Assembly (NCBI RefSeq): GCF_000740775.1
Contig: NZ_JFGS01000004.1
Span: forward strand, 62,001 to 126,000
Length of the DNA stretch: 64,000 nucleotides
Direction: 5' to 3'
DNA from: Haematobacter missouriensis
GTDB lineage: Bacteria; Pseudomonadota; Alphaproteobacteria; Rhodobacterales; Rhodobacteraceae
Part shown: piece after piece, positions 26,264-35,137 of the stretch
Position numbering within the stretch: the stretch's first letter is position 1
Layout of the letters: every line of letters starts with the position of its first letter
Translations under genes and position numbers: made by a program
Notes under the pieces: model-generated
Database searches by the model: none
What the model was told of the DNA's origin: nothing
Seen by the model: only the letters and a program-made list of their open reading frames with translations

Positions 26264-27235
26264 ATGCTGGCTCCCCTGCTGCGCCGCGGTCTTCTCCCGG
26301 CGCTCCTCCTCCTGCTGGCCGCCTGTGCGAAGCCGCCTTCGGATGTCCTGACCGCCCCGCAGGCGCATGCACGTCCGAAGCCGCGCCCCGTGGAAGCTCC
26401 CGTAGCCGTTACGCCGCGAAGCGCGGAAAGTGAGGCGCTGGTGCAATATTATGCCCGCGTCCAGAACGACCTGCTCTCGCAGGGCCTGATGCGGATGGAT
26501 GGCGGCGGTGTGGACACGCCGTTCGACGCGCGCATTCTGGCCGAAAATTTCATCCGCATCGCCCTTTACGATGAATATACCACGTTGCCGGGCGGTACTC
26601 GCGTGGCTCGTGTCACGCCGAGCGTGCTACGCCGTTGGGACAAGCCAATCCGCATGAGCGTCGAGTTCGGCGCCTCCGTTCCGCGACCCCAGCGGGAACG
26701 AGACAGTACGATGGTGGCGGGCTACGCCATGCGCCTGTCGCTGCTCACCGGCGTGCCCCTGACGATGACCCGGCCCGAACATGCGAATTTCCATGTTTTC
26801 ATTGTGAATGAGGATGAGAGACGCGCCATGGGAGAGCGCCTTGCCCGCTTGGTTCCAGGGATCAGCGGCGCCGATATCCGCTCCGTCACCGATCTGGATC
26901 GCGCGACCTTCTGCTTTGCCTATGCGTTTTCCGAGCGGGGTCAGTCCACCTACCGTCAGGCCCTTGCGCTGATACGGGCGGAACATCCCGACCTCCTCCG
27001 CCGTTCCTGCGTGCATGAGGAGCTGGCGCAGGCCATGGGGCTTGTGAACGACAGCCCGCAGGCGCGGCCGTCGATCTTCAACGATGACGAGGAATTTGCC
27101 CTGCTGACCCGGCAGGACGAAATGATGTTGCGCATCCTCTACGACCCTCGGCTACGCCCCGGAATGACCCCGGAGGAAGCCCGTCCCATAGTGGAGGAGA
27201 TCGCGCGGGAACTGATGGGAGAAACCTCGGTCTGA
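26264..27235 (+). CDS. DUF2927 lipoprotein (323 residues)
   Basis: Exported lipoprotein with a signal peptide ending in lipobox LAAC (Cys21). The DUF2927 core runs from about residue 60 to 310 and has HEELAQ at 251-256 followed by the IFNDD motif near 271-275. Both motifs also occur in the paralogue at 13633-15018. The ATG at 26264 is one base after the telA stop, which fixes the start and places it as last gene of the XpaC-TelA operon. The motif resembles a zincin helix with Gln at or near the second metal position, so it could be a degenerate or unusual metalloprotein. Function is unknown. Confidence 0.85.
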   Translation: MLAPLLRRGLLPALLLLLAACAKPPSDVLTAPQAHARPKPRPVEAPVAVTPRSAESEALVQYYARVQNDLLSQGLMRMDGGGVDTPFDARILAENFIRIALYDEYTTLPGGTRVARVTPSVLRRWDKPIRMSVEFGASVPRPQRERDSTMVAGYAMRLSLLTGVPLTMTRPEHANFHVFIVNEDERRAMGERLARLVPGISGADIRSVTDLDRATFCFAYAFSERGQSTYRQALALIRAEHPDLLRRSCVHEELAQAMGLVNDSPQARPSIFNDDEEFALLTRQDEMMLRILYDPRLRPGMTPEEARPIVEEIARELMGETSV

Positions 27236-28285
27236 AGCCCCGGGTCTAAAGCTCCAGTGTCCCGGCGACCCTTGCCGGCAGGAGTTGCCGGACCAGCGCC
27301 TCTGACGTGGCTGCGGGGTCGGCAAGGTCTCCCGGATCTGCCAGATCTGCGGGGACCGCGAGGTCGGCAAGGTCTGCGGGGTCGGCAAAGTCGGCAAGGT
27401 CTGCGGGGACCGCGAGGTCTGCGGAGTCGGCAAGGTTGGCGAGGACTGCGAGGACTGCGAGGACTGCGAGGACTGCGAGGACTGCGAGGACTGCGAGGAC
27501 TGCGAGGACTGCGAGGAGATTGCAGCACCTCAGCCGCCTGACGCAACGGCAAAAGTCGGCTCAAGGCAACCCGCTAAGACCGGCGCATTCGCTGCGGGAA
27601 AAAGCTCTCGGGCCTGCGGTAGCAGAAATCGCTCGCAATCCGATCAGCGGGAGAGAGACACATTCCGGATCATTCCGCCCCATCTCGAGTCCCGGATCAT
27701 GGGGATAACCATCCATCGGTCAAAACGACACATTTCGTAGCTTTTTCAAGATTTTGTCAGGACAGCCGTAAGCACCCGCGTCCACATCTCGACGACTTTA
27801 CCTTGATTCCGGGCCGACAGTCCCCGCGAACCCCCGACTTGTCCCTGCTCACGACAACGTCGCCCGAACGCTCAAAGCCCCGAGCAGCCCTCGTCCTCCG
27901 GAGTCGCCAGAACGTGAAGAGCAGAGCCACAGAGGTTTCGTCGCCAATATGGCCCGCTCCAACCCGGGACTGAACCCTCGGCCCCGACGCGAATCCGCGG
28001 ACCGCGGATTATGGCGAGCGGGTCAAGCAAGCCCCCGCTCCCTCAAGGGCAGCGGCGCAACAGGAGAGCCTCTCCGTCACAATCTCTCGGATCTGCCGGA
28101 GGCAACAAGCTTGGCCGACGATCTCGGGACACCCCGGCGGTCAAGGTGGCCTGCATGCAGTTCCAAGGGACGCTCGGGAGTCTGCCACACCCGGTCATGC
28201 GCCCCGTCAACGCTCCGCCCCTTACGGAAGGACACGGGCGCAACCTTCACGCCCGCGCCTGCCCCTGCCAACCTGCCCTCGGTTG
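27236..28285. other. Gene-free region of about 1.05 kb with a 9-nt minisatellite
   Basis: No convincing gene is seen between the DUF2927 gene and cysE. Open frames here in several frames reflect the repeat array and high GC content. Apart from the 9-nt array at 27313-27517, the region has unremarkable mixed sequence and a slightly AT-richer stretch near 27700-27830. It lies at the meeting point of two transcription units but no clear terminator hairpin was found. Confidence 0.6.
27313..27517. repeat. 9-nt tandem repeat array, about 23 units
   Basis: Units stay in a single 9-nt phase from 27313. The first 14 are degenerate (GCGGGGTCG, GCAAGGTCT, GCGAGGTCG and similar). The last eight, 27439-27510, are perfect GCGAGGACT copies, followed by a 7-nt partial unit. 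The gradient from degenerate to perfect copies suggests recent growth at the right end. Every frame on the plus strand is open over the array, but no start signal or family resemblance supports a gene. Confidence 0.9.
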
Positions 28286-29092
28286 TCAGTCGCCTTCGAT
28301 CATCTGGTCCATCAGGATAGAGGGATGCAGACACCCCGCCTCCCCGACCACCCGCGCCGGCACGCCCGCCACGGTGGAGTTCCGCGGCACATCGGCCAGA
28401 ACCACCGAACCCGCGGCGATACGGGAGCAGTTGCCCACGCGGATATTGCCAAGAACCTTGGCTCCCGCGCCGATCAGCACGCCGTCGCCGATCTTCGGGT
28501 GACGGTCGCCGTCCGCCTTGCCGGTTCCGCCCAGCGTCACCGAATGGAGCATGGAGACGTTGTCCCCCACCACTGCGGTCTCGCCGATCACGATGGAATG
28601 CGCGTGATCGATCATCACGCCCCGCCCGATCCGCGCGGCGGGATGAATGTCCACGCCGAAAACCTCTGACACGCGGGTCTGCACGAAATAGGCCATGTCG
28701 CGCCGCCCCTGCTGCCAGAGCCAGTGGCCGATCCGATAGGCCTGCAACGCCTGATAGCCCTTGAAGAACAGCAGCGGCTGAAGAAAGCTGTGGCAGGCGG
28801 GATCGCGCTCGAAAACCGCCACCACATCGATCCGCGCGGCCTGAGCAAGGGAAGGGTCAGCGACATGGGCCTCATCCGCGATCTCGCGCAGGATTTGCTC
28901 CGACATCTCGCCCGAGGCCAGCTTCAGCGAAAACCGGTAGGCCAGCGCCCGCTCCAGCGAGGCATGATGCAGCACGCTCGAATGGATCAGGCCGCCGAGC
29001 AGCGGTTCCCGCTCGACGGCTTCATGCGCCTCGGTGCAAATACGCGACCAGACGGGATCGACCTCGGCCACCGTTGCTTTCACCTGCGCCAT
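28286..29092 (-). CDS. cysE: Serine O-acetyltransferase
   Basis: Transfers acetyl from acetyl-CoA to L-serine, the first step of cysteine synthesis. The 268-residue protein has the helical SATase N-terminal domain (about residues 1-140), including VWSRICTEAHE and LERALAYRF. A left-handed beta-helix of hexapeptide repeats follows, with catalytic His in IDHAHSIVIGE and in MLHSVTLGG. The C-terminal tail ends in MIEGD; many SATases end in Ile, which docks into cysteine synthase, so the complex may be weak here. The ATG at 29092 has AGGG upstream and was chosen over 29134. It lies 63 nt after the last GTA gene, so read-through from the GTA cluster is possible. Confidence 0.95.
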   Translation of the reverse strand: MAQVKATVAEVDPVWSRICTEAHEAVEREPLLGGLIHSSVLHHASLERALAYRFSLKLASGEMSEQILREIADEAHVADPSLAQAARIDVVAVFERDPACHSFLQPLLFFKGYQALQAYRIGHWLWQQGRRDMAYFVQTRVSEVFGVDIHPAARIGRGVMIDHAHSIVIGETAVVGDNVSMLHSVTLGGTGKADGDRHPKIGDGVLIGAGAKVLGNIRVGNCSRIAAGSVVLADVPRNSTVAGVPARVVGEAGCLHPSILMDQMIEGD

Positions 29093-29155
29093 GACGCCCT
29101 CCGTTTTCCTCAGTCTAGCCGAGATAGGGCGCAATTGGCAGGTCGGAAAGAAGGA

Positions 29156-29860
29156 TCAGGCCGCCGGGAGGGTCAATTCCAGAAAATGTGCCGCGATACG
29201 CACCTTTCCGCCAGAAAAATTACCCCCTGCCGCGGTCAGCAGCAGCCGCGTGGCCGCCCAGCGGGGGGCCGGCGCAGTCGGTCCCATCGCCCAGGATCCC
29301 GCGCCGGTGCCAAGCTCGGAGCCATAACGATCCACCCCGTCCGACTCACCCAGCTTCCATGAGGCAAGCGTACCGGTGAGCGGCTCCAGCACCCGCGCAG
29401 TCACGCCGAAGACGGTGGCGTGGCTCGGGATCAGCGGGGTTGTCAGGTTGCTTGCCCCCGGCGTGACGACATGGTCGATCTCCGCGACCCGCCATACCGG
29501 CCCCGCGCCATTGGGAGAGCTTGCCAGCAACCCCGCACGCCATCCCTGCCCGTCATGCAGCCGCTCCGCCCCCTCGTCCGCCACGAAGGCACGCCATCCC
29601 GCGCGCGGCATCAGGAACTCCCACCCGCCGTTCAGCCGGAGCGCGACCTTCCCCGCGGCGCCCGCCCAGCCGCCGGTGGCTCCCGCGGGCACACCATAGG
29701 CCGCGCCCTCATCCGGCATCTGCGGCTCACCCCCCGTGATGGAGCGGAGCGTAAGCTGACAGAGCGCATCGATCCGGGCCAGCGCCTCGTTCACGGTGAC
29801 ATGTTTCTGGGCCTGACCGGGCGCGATCAGCGGCAGGCGAAGGGTCGGTGTCTCGGTCAT
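29156..29860 (-). CDS. DUF2793 protein at the end of the GTA cluster
   Basis: Protein of 234 residues with the DUF2793 head typical of phage-like and GTA tail regions (TPTLRLPLIAPGQAQKHVTV). It is often the last gene of Rhodobacterales GTA clusters, where it may be a tail fibre or receptor-binding accessory. The C-terminal half, with VTPGASNLTTPLIPSHATVFGV and a beta-rich end, looks like a carbohydrate-binding or fibre-type domain. Three close ATGs exist (29872, 29863, 29860); the last has GGAG at a good distance. It lies 71 nt after g15, across a direct repeat. Confidence 0.8.
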   Translation of the reverse strand: MTETPTLRLPLIAPGQAQKHVTVNEALARIDALCQLTLRSITGGEPQMPDEGAAYGVPAGATGGWAGAAGKVALRLNGGWEFLMPRAGWRAFVADEGAERLHDGQGWRAGLLASSPNGAGPVWRVAEIDHVVTPGASNLTTPLIPSHATVFGVTARVLEPLTGTLASWKLGESDGVDRYGSELGTGAGSWAMGPTAPAPRWAATRLLLTAAGGNFSGGKVRIAAHFLELTLPAA

Positions 29861-29885
29861 CATCGTCTCCATCGTTGGAATCTCA

Positions 29886-29935
29886 GGCGGGGTGGTCAGG
29901 TCAGTCAGGATGTTCGGATCGGGCGGGGTGGTCAG
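29886..29935. repeat. 14-bp direct repeat between g15 and the DUF2793 gene
   Basis: GGCGGGGTGGTCAG occurs at 29886-29899 and again at 29922-29935. The second copy overlaps the g15 stop codon, so the repeat straddles the gene junction. Confidence 0.7.
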
Positions 29936-32900
29936 ATTGTCAGGCTGGCAAACGGGCCGGGACCGAAGCGGTCGGACAGTTGCGCGACCTCCAGCCGGAG
30001 CGCGGGGCCGTCGGCCGCGCGCATCTGGGCGCTGTAGCGCCACTCCGGCATGGTGGTCTCCGCCTCCCGCATGACGCCCGAAGCGCCGATGACCCGGAGG
30101 AGATAGGCCTCCCGCGTCTCGCCAAGCGGGATGTCGCGGCTCTCCCAGTCGTCGCCGTCCAGCCGGCTGCGGCGGATCCAACGGAAGGCCAGATCGCCCC
30201 CCTCCGGTCGCATCCGCAGGTGCACGGGCCGGTAGGGGCGCAGACCCACCCCCCGGAAGGCCGCCGTGAGATGGACAAAGGCCGGGTCGTCATAAGCCAG
30301 TCCCGCAGGGCCGATCCGGTAATGCCGCTCCATCCCGCGACGGGCGGGGTCGAGCGCGATCTGCCCCACACGGTGGTCGAGCAGCACGAACCGGCTTCCT
30401 GCAGGCCAGACATGGCCCTCCCGCTCCGTCCCGGCCTGCCCGCGCAGCAGATGGGTCAGCTCGTAGGTGTCGGGCGCGGTCAGCGTCGCGGTGGCGAACT
30501 GGATCACCTCCCATCCATCGGGCGAGCCATCCCCCACCGCAGCCGCATTCGCGCCGCTCAGGACGGAGAGCCGCTCCGCCGATGACAGCGCCCCCGACAT
30601 GCGGACGCGGAGCCGCCCCCTGTCCCACAACCCCGGATGGCGCGCGCCGAGCGGCTCCAGCGTCTCGCCAATCACAGCCGCGCGCTCCACATTGCCGTTC
30701 AGCCGGTAGCCGCTGTCCGTTGGCGCATCCAGCACCGCGATGTCGCCCGGCCAGGGGCTGGCGGTGACGGCAAGATGTGGCGCGTGCGGAACCTCCGCGC
30801 CGGAGAGCAGCGGCAGGTCCAGAAACAGCGCGGCCACGGGTGCGGGCGGTACAAAGGGGCGCGGCTTCGCGGGCGGTTCCTCCACCGGCGGTGCGGAATA
30901 GAGCGCAGGCTCAACCCGCACGGCCTCCACCTCCGCGCCATGTCCCTCCGCCAGCCGGTCGATGCGGTAAAGACCCCGCGCGCCGCCTGCCTCCAGCCGC
31001 ACCACCTCCCCCGCGCCGATCCCGGCGGAGGGCGGCAGGACAAAGCGCGCGGTATCCCGCGCCACCCGCGTCTCCGCCAGCCAGCGTTCGGCAATCGCCA
31101 CCGCCTCTCCCGCCGTGAGGGCGAGCGGGAGTTCGGTTTCCGAGACGGCATCGCCTTCCTCGCCGGGATGGGTGACCTCCACGCTCCGCGCCTCGTAATC
31201 GGCCTCGGCGTCGATATGGCCGATGCGGAGGCGGGGCGGGATTTCGGTTGCGCCCGCGCGCTCCTGCTGCACATCGCCGCCGTCCTGCGCAATGATCGCG
31301 TCGGCATCGATCACCCGCACCGCCTCCGCGCCCCGGCGGCTGAAGACAAGACGCCCGTCCCGCTCCGCCGCATCCACGCCATAGGCCAGCATCAGCGCCT
31401 GCAACGCCCCCCGAGCGGTCTGCTCCGTCAGGGAAAGACCGCGCACCAGCCCGTGCAGACGCGCGACATCCACATCGCCCACCCCCGCCCGCGCACAAAT
31501 CTCCGCCACCACGGCGCCAAGCGGCTGCGCCGCCGTCCGCCCGGTGATCCAGTGGCCGCGGGCGTGGTTTTCACCATCGCTCCAGACATCGGTGGCCTGC
31601 GGAAAGGCGGGCCAAGGCCGCGCATCCCACGCCCAGACATGCGCCCGCGCCATATCCACCATTGGCCCGCCATAATGCGGCGAGACGGGGTTGGCCGCGG
31701 GATCGCTCCAATACCGGGCCAGCGCACGCAGATACTGCATCTGGATCAGGTCGTCCCGCGCCCCGGTCGAGAAATGCGGCAGCGCGGATTCGGAGGACTT
31801 CGGATCAAGGAACTTGTTGGGCTCGTTCGTGCCCTTGTCCACGGCGGCGCAGCCGATCTCGGTGAACCATATGGGCTTCGACATCGGCACCCACGGGCTC
31901 GCCGCCGCCTGCCGGGCACCGCCCACCCGGTCGTGATGCGGATTGCTCCACCAGTTTAGGATGTCCTTGTAGCGCCAGATCCACGGTTCCCCCTCACCAT
32001 CGGTGATCGGGATGCGCCGTTGGGCCGCGCGATCCTCCGGCGTCGCGTAATACCAGTCGTAGCCCTCGCCGCCCGCGACATTCGCGGTCAGGTAGTCAAG
32101 ATCATGGATGGTTCCCGCTGCCGCATCCGCATGGCCGCTGCCGTCGCGCCAGTCGGAGAGGGGCATGTAGTTGTCGATCCCGATGAAGTCGATCGCCGGG
32201 TGGGCCCAGAGCGGGTCGAGGTGGAACCAGCGGTTGCCCTCCGGGTCGGTCGTGCCGAAATACTCGCTCCAATCCGCAGCATAGCCGATCTTCGCGTCCG
32301 GCAGGATCGCGCGGACATCCGCGGCCAGACGGCAAAGCTCCGCCACGGCGGGAAAGCCCCCCGCGTCGCGGATGGCCGTCAGCGCCACCATCTCGGAGCC
32401 GATGCAGAACGCATCCACCCCTCCCGCCAGCGCGCAGAGATGCGCGTAATGCAGGATGAACCGTCGATAGGACCACTCCGGCGGACCGGTATAGACGATG
32501 GTCGTGCCGGTCGCAGTGAAATCCTCCACCCGCGCGGAGCCGAAGAACCGCGCAACCTCCGCCTTGGCAGCAATGGTGCCGAAGGGAGAGCCGACCTCGC
32601 CCGGCGCGCGCGACAGCGTGATCCGCCCCCGCCACGGCAGGGCGGGTTGCTCGCTGCCGCCCCATGGGTCGGGTCGGGCATTGCCCCGAAGCTGCTCCAT
32701 GAGGATGAAGGGGTAGAACACCGCCCGCTTCCCCGCCTGGGCGAGCGCGGTCAGCGCCTCGATCACCGAGCCGTCGGAAGGCGTGCCGCCATAGACGGGG
32801 CGGCCCTCTCGCGTCGCGACCACCTCCGCGTTGCGGCGGGCAAGGCCGCTCACCCGCCAGGGCTGCGCCGCCTCCGCCGTGACCTGCTCCACCTTCGGGC

Positions 32901-33789
32901 TGATCGTGCAGTCGCCGCAGCGCAGGTCCGTCCCGAACCAGGAGACGACCAGCGACACGGAGCCGACCTTCGGCAGCTCCCGCCCCATCTGGTCGAGAGA
33001 GGCCCTGAAATCCGTAACGCCTGCGGGTGAGTTCACGTTCGCGACCCGGTTCCGCCCCAGCCTGTCGGAAAAGACGGCGGGCGTGGTGGCCAGCGCATAT
33101 TCCCCGGTGCCGGGGATGAGCGCCACGGCCCGCGTGACCGCGCCGATGCCGCCCTCCGCCTCCGGTACGCCCTGCGCGGGGCGCATCACCTCGAAGCTGA
33201 ATTGCGGCACCCGGTTACCGAACCGGTCGAGCGCCAGATCCTCGATCACCACATAGGCGGTGCCGCGATAGGCGGGCGCGTTCTCCGCCCCCTCCTCCGC
33301 CACGATGCGCGCGTCGGGAAGCTGCGCGTCATCGCCGCGGTAAAGGCGGAGCGTGACGCTGTTCCGCGCGATCTCCACCCCATCGGCCCAGATCCGGCCG
33401 ATGTCGGTGATGACCCCTTCGCAGAGCGCGATGGCAAGGCTCACGGTATAGGAATACTGCCGCACCTCCGGCCCGGCGCCGCCCTTGCCGCCCCGCGCCG
33501 AACTGGCGTGTTCGGTGAAGGGAGAGGCCCAGATCACCTGCCCGCCGATCCGCATCCGGCCGAAGACCAGCGGCAGGGGCGCGCCCTCGCTCGCCCCGGT
33601 GACCCGGAACCGCTCTATGCGGCCGTGCTCCACCGTCTCTGACCCCGCGCCCAGCAGCCGCTGGTCGATGACGCGTCCCACCGTCGCGCCCAGCGCCCGC
33701 CCGGCGACCGCCCCGGTCAGCCCCATGACCGTGCCACCCATCGCGCCGCCCAGCGATGCGCCGACCGCGCCCAGCATTATGGTTGCCAT
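29932..33789 (-). CDS. GTA gp15, tail tip protein (megatron)
   Basis: Large baseplate protein of the gene transfer agent tail, thought to contact the recipient and help carry DNA through the envelope. The 1285 residues begin with a glycine-rich hydrophobic segment (about residues 5-40). A TIM-barrel-like glycoside hydrolase domain lies around 390-740 (patterns such as FIGIDNYMPLSDWRDG and WFTEIGCAA), and phage tail-tip and fibronectin-like regions follow. Asp and Glu residues in the barrel are present, so sugar-cleaving activity is possible. Its ATG at 33789 overlaps the g14 stop as TGATG. It has the size of other GTA gp15 proteins and appears intact. Confidence 0.95.
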   Translation of the reverse strand: MATIMLGAVGASLGGAMGGTVMGLTGAVAGRALGATVGRVIDQRLLGAGSETVEHGRIERFRVTGASEGAPLPLVFGRMRIGGQVIWASPFTEHASSARGGKGGAGPEVRQYSYTVSLAIALCEGVITDIGRIWADGVEIARNSVTLRLYRGDDAQLPDARIVAEEGAENAPAYRGTAYVVIEDLALDRFGNRVPQFSFEVMRPAQGVPEAEGGIGAVTRAVALIPGTGEYALATTPAVFSDRLGRNRVANVNSPAGVTDFRASLDQMGRELPKVGSVSLVVSWFGTDLRCGDCTISPKVEQVTAEAAQPWRVSGLARRNAEVVATREGRPVYGGTPSDGSVIEALTALAQAGKRAVFYPFILMEQLRGNARPDPWGGSEQPALPWRGRITLSRAPGEVGSPFGTIAAKAEVARFFGSARVEDFTATGTTIVYTGPPEWSYRRFILHYAHLCALAGGVDAFCIGSEMVALTAIRDAGGFPAVAELCRLAADVRAILPDAKIGYAADWSEYFGTTDPEGNRWFHLDPLWAHPAIDFIGIDNYMPLSDWRDGSGHADAAAGTIHDLDYLTANVAGGEGYDWYYATPEDRAAQRRIPITDGEGEPWIWRYKDILNWWSNPHHDRVGGARQAAASPWVPMSKPIWFTEIGCAAVDKGTNEPNKFLDPKSSESALPHFSTGARDDLIQMQYLRALARYWSDPAANPVSPHYGGPMVDMARAHVWAWDARPWPAFPQATDVWSDGENHARGHWITGRTAAQPLGAVVAEICARAGVGDVDVARLHGLVRGLSLTEQTARGALQALMLAYGVDAAERDGRLVFSRRGAEAVRVIDADAIIAQDGGDVQQERAGATEIPPRLRIGHIDAEADYEARSVEVTHPGEEGDAVSETELPLALTAGEAVAIAERWLAETRVARDTARFVLPPSAGIGAGEVVRLEAGGARGLYRIDRLAEGHGAEVEAVRVEPALYSAPPVEEPPAKPRPFVPPAPVAALFLDLPLLSGAEVPHAPHLAVTASPWPGDIAVLDAPTDSGYRLNGNVERAAVIGETLEPLGARHPGLWDRGRLRVRMSGALSSAERLSVLSGANAAAVGDGSPDGWEVIQFATATLTAPDTYELTHLLRGQAGTEREGHVWPAGSRFVLLDHRVGQIALDPARRGMERHYRIGPAGLAYDDPAFVHLTAAFRGVGLRPYRPVHLRMRPEGGDLAFRWIRRSRLDGDDWESRDIPLGETREAYLLRVIGASGVMREAETTMPEWRYSAQMRAADGPALRLEVAQLSDRFGPGPFASLTI

Positions 33790-34286
33790 CAGATCGTTCC
33801 CTTCGGATAGCCGAACCGCGCCACGATGCGCCGCGCCCAGGGCTCGGAGAGCGGGCTTTCGACGACGGCATGGCCGCTGTAGGCATGGATGAATGTGGGT
33901 GCCGCGCCGGTTTCGGCGGCGATGCCCAGATGTTTGGCGATGCCGCCCGTGCGCAGGCGGAAAAGCAGCACGTCGCCCGGTTCCGGCAGGCCCGGTTCCT
34001 GCAGGCCCGTGGCAAGTAGGCCGCTGCCAAGCGGGCTGGCATCAAGTGGGTTGGCGGCAAGCGGAATAAGGTGGCGGGTGGCGGCGGACCAGAGCACCTC
34101 ATGCCGCCCCGTCTCCCCCCAGTCGGGGGTATAGGCGGGGGGCGCTTCAGGCTCCGGCCCGCACAGATCGCGCCAGACCCCCCGGATCAGGCCGAGGCAA
34201 TCCGCGCCCGCCCCACGACAGGAGGCCTGATGGCGATAGGGCGTGCCCAGCCACAGCCGCGCGGCGGCGACGACATCCCCCCTCAT
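33789..34286 (-). CDS. GTA gp14, NlpC/P60 cell wall peptidase
   Basis: Tail-associated peptidase that opens the recipient's peptidoglycan during GTA DNA delivery. The 165-residue protein has the NlpC/P60 catalytic Cys30 in GADCLGL and the catalytic His in AKHLGIA. Between them, residues 75-104 are six imperfect pentapeptides (PLAAN, PLDAS, PLGSG, LLATG, LQEPG, LPEPG). They correspond to 15-nt DNA repeats and look like an insertion relative to other gp14 proteins. The gene overlaps g13 by 4 nt (ATGA) and g15 by one base. Activity should survive if the insertion forms a surface loop. Confidence 0.93.
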   Translation of the reverse strand: MRGDVVAAARLWLGTPYRHQASCRGAGADCLGLIRGVWRDLCGPEPEAPPAYTPDWGETGRHEVLWSAATRHLIPLAANPLDASPLGSGLLATGLQEPGLPEPGDVLLFRLRTGGIAKHLGIAAETGAAPTFIHAYSGHAVVESPLSEPWARRIVARFGYPKGTI

Positions 34287-35137
34287 CGCCCCATCCTCCG
34301 GGCGGGCGAAGCGACGAGCCAGTCCTCCCCCGGTACATGCGGAAAGCCTCGGAAATTCAGCGTATTGCCAAATTTGCCGCCGCAGGTGTGAAGCCGCTTG
34401 TCACAGCCCGCCGTGAGCCGCACCCTGTCACCGGGTTGAAGCGGCGCGCGCAGCTCCTGCCAGAGCTCCACCTGTCCGCCCGCCTGAATCTTCACCAGCC
34501 CGACCAGCCCCGAGGCCGCGCCCGAAAGGACGGTGAGGCTTCCGCGTTCGAACCAGCGGGCGGGATGGCCGCCCAGCGCATCGCCAAGCTGGACGACGCG
34601 CGCGCCCGTCACCGAGAGAACAACCCCCTCGCAGCCATAGCGCGGATCGCCAAGGTCGATGCCACAGGCCGCATCCCCCAGCCGCGCGGTGCAGCCTCGC
34701 TGGATCGCGCGCCCGCCCCGCTGGTTGAGCCGGTCGGCAAGCCCGCGCAACTCCGCCTCGAACGCACCGGCGCCGCGCCGGATCTCTCCGATCTCCCCCC
34801 GGAAACGCAAGGCGCGCTGGCCCACATCGGCCCAGTTGACCAGCCATGACCGGACCTCCGCCCCGTCATAGCGGCCTGCGGCAATGTCCTCCTCCGTGAT
34901 CCCTTGCGCGGTGAGTGCGCCGGAGGCGGCGGTGTTGTCCACGGCCAGCCCCGTCACCTGCTCAAGCTGCGCGGCGGTCATACCGGTCGCGGCGCGGAAC
35001 AGGATCCCGTCGAAGCTCAGGTCTGTATCGTGGTCGGTGAATCCCATGCGGACCCCGTCCCGCCGTTCCACCGCCCAGCAGCGGCAGACGGTGGTCGCCC
35101 CGGTCTCCAGATGGGCCTGAAGCGTGCTGCTGCTCAT
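34283..35137 (-). CDS. GTA gp13, tail hub protein (DUF2163/BR0599 family)
   Basis: Hub protein of the GTA tail baseplate. The 284 residues have the DUF2163 domain first (ATTVCRCWAV, GFTDHDTDL) and the BR0599-type C-terminal domain with conserved cysteines (GCTARLGDAACG, then CDKRLHTCGGKFGN), a metal-site-like cluster known in RcGTA gp13. The ATG at 35137 has AGGGGAG before it and starts the conserved sequence. The frame remains open upstream to 35590 because of repeats with no stops, but this is not coding by resemblance. It overlaps g14 by 4 nt. Confidence 0.93.
   Translation of the reverse strand: MSSSTLQAHLETGATTVCRCWAVERRDGVRMGFTDHDTDLSFDGILFRAATGMTAAQLEQVTGLAVDNTAASGALTAQGITEEDIAAGRYDGAEVRSWLVNWADVGQRALRFRGEIGEIRRGAGAFEAELRGLADRLNQRGGRAIQRGCTARLGDAACGIDLGDPRYGCEGVVLSVTGARVVQLGDALGGHPARWFERGSLTVLSGAASGLVGLVKIQAGGQVELWQELRAPLQPGDRVRLTAGCDKRLHTCGGKFGNTLNFRGFPHVPGEDWLVASPARRMGR

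Noticed and set aside
27313-27517. Possible CRISPR array
   Set aside because: The 9-nt units are contiguous without spacers, and no cas genes are in the window.
27307-27708. Long open frames through the 9-nt repeat, coding Ala-Arg-Thr or Ser-Pro-Arg repeats
   Set aside because: They arise because the repeat has no stop codons in any frame. There is no binding site, family match or codon bias.
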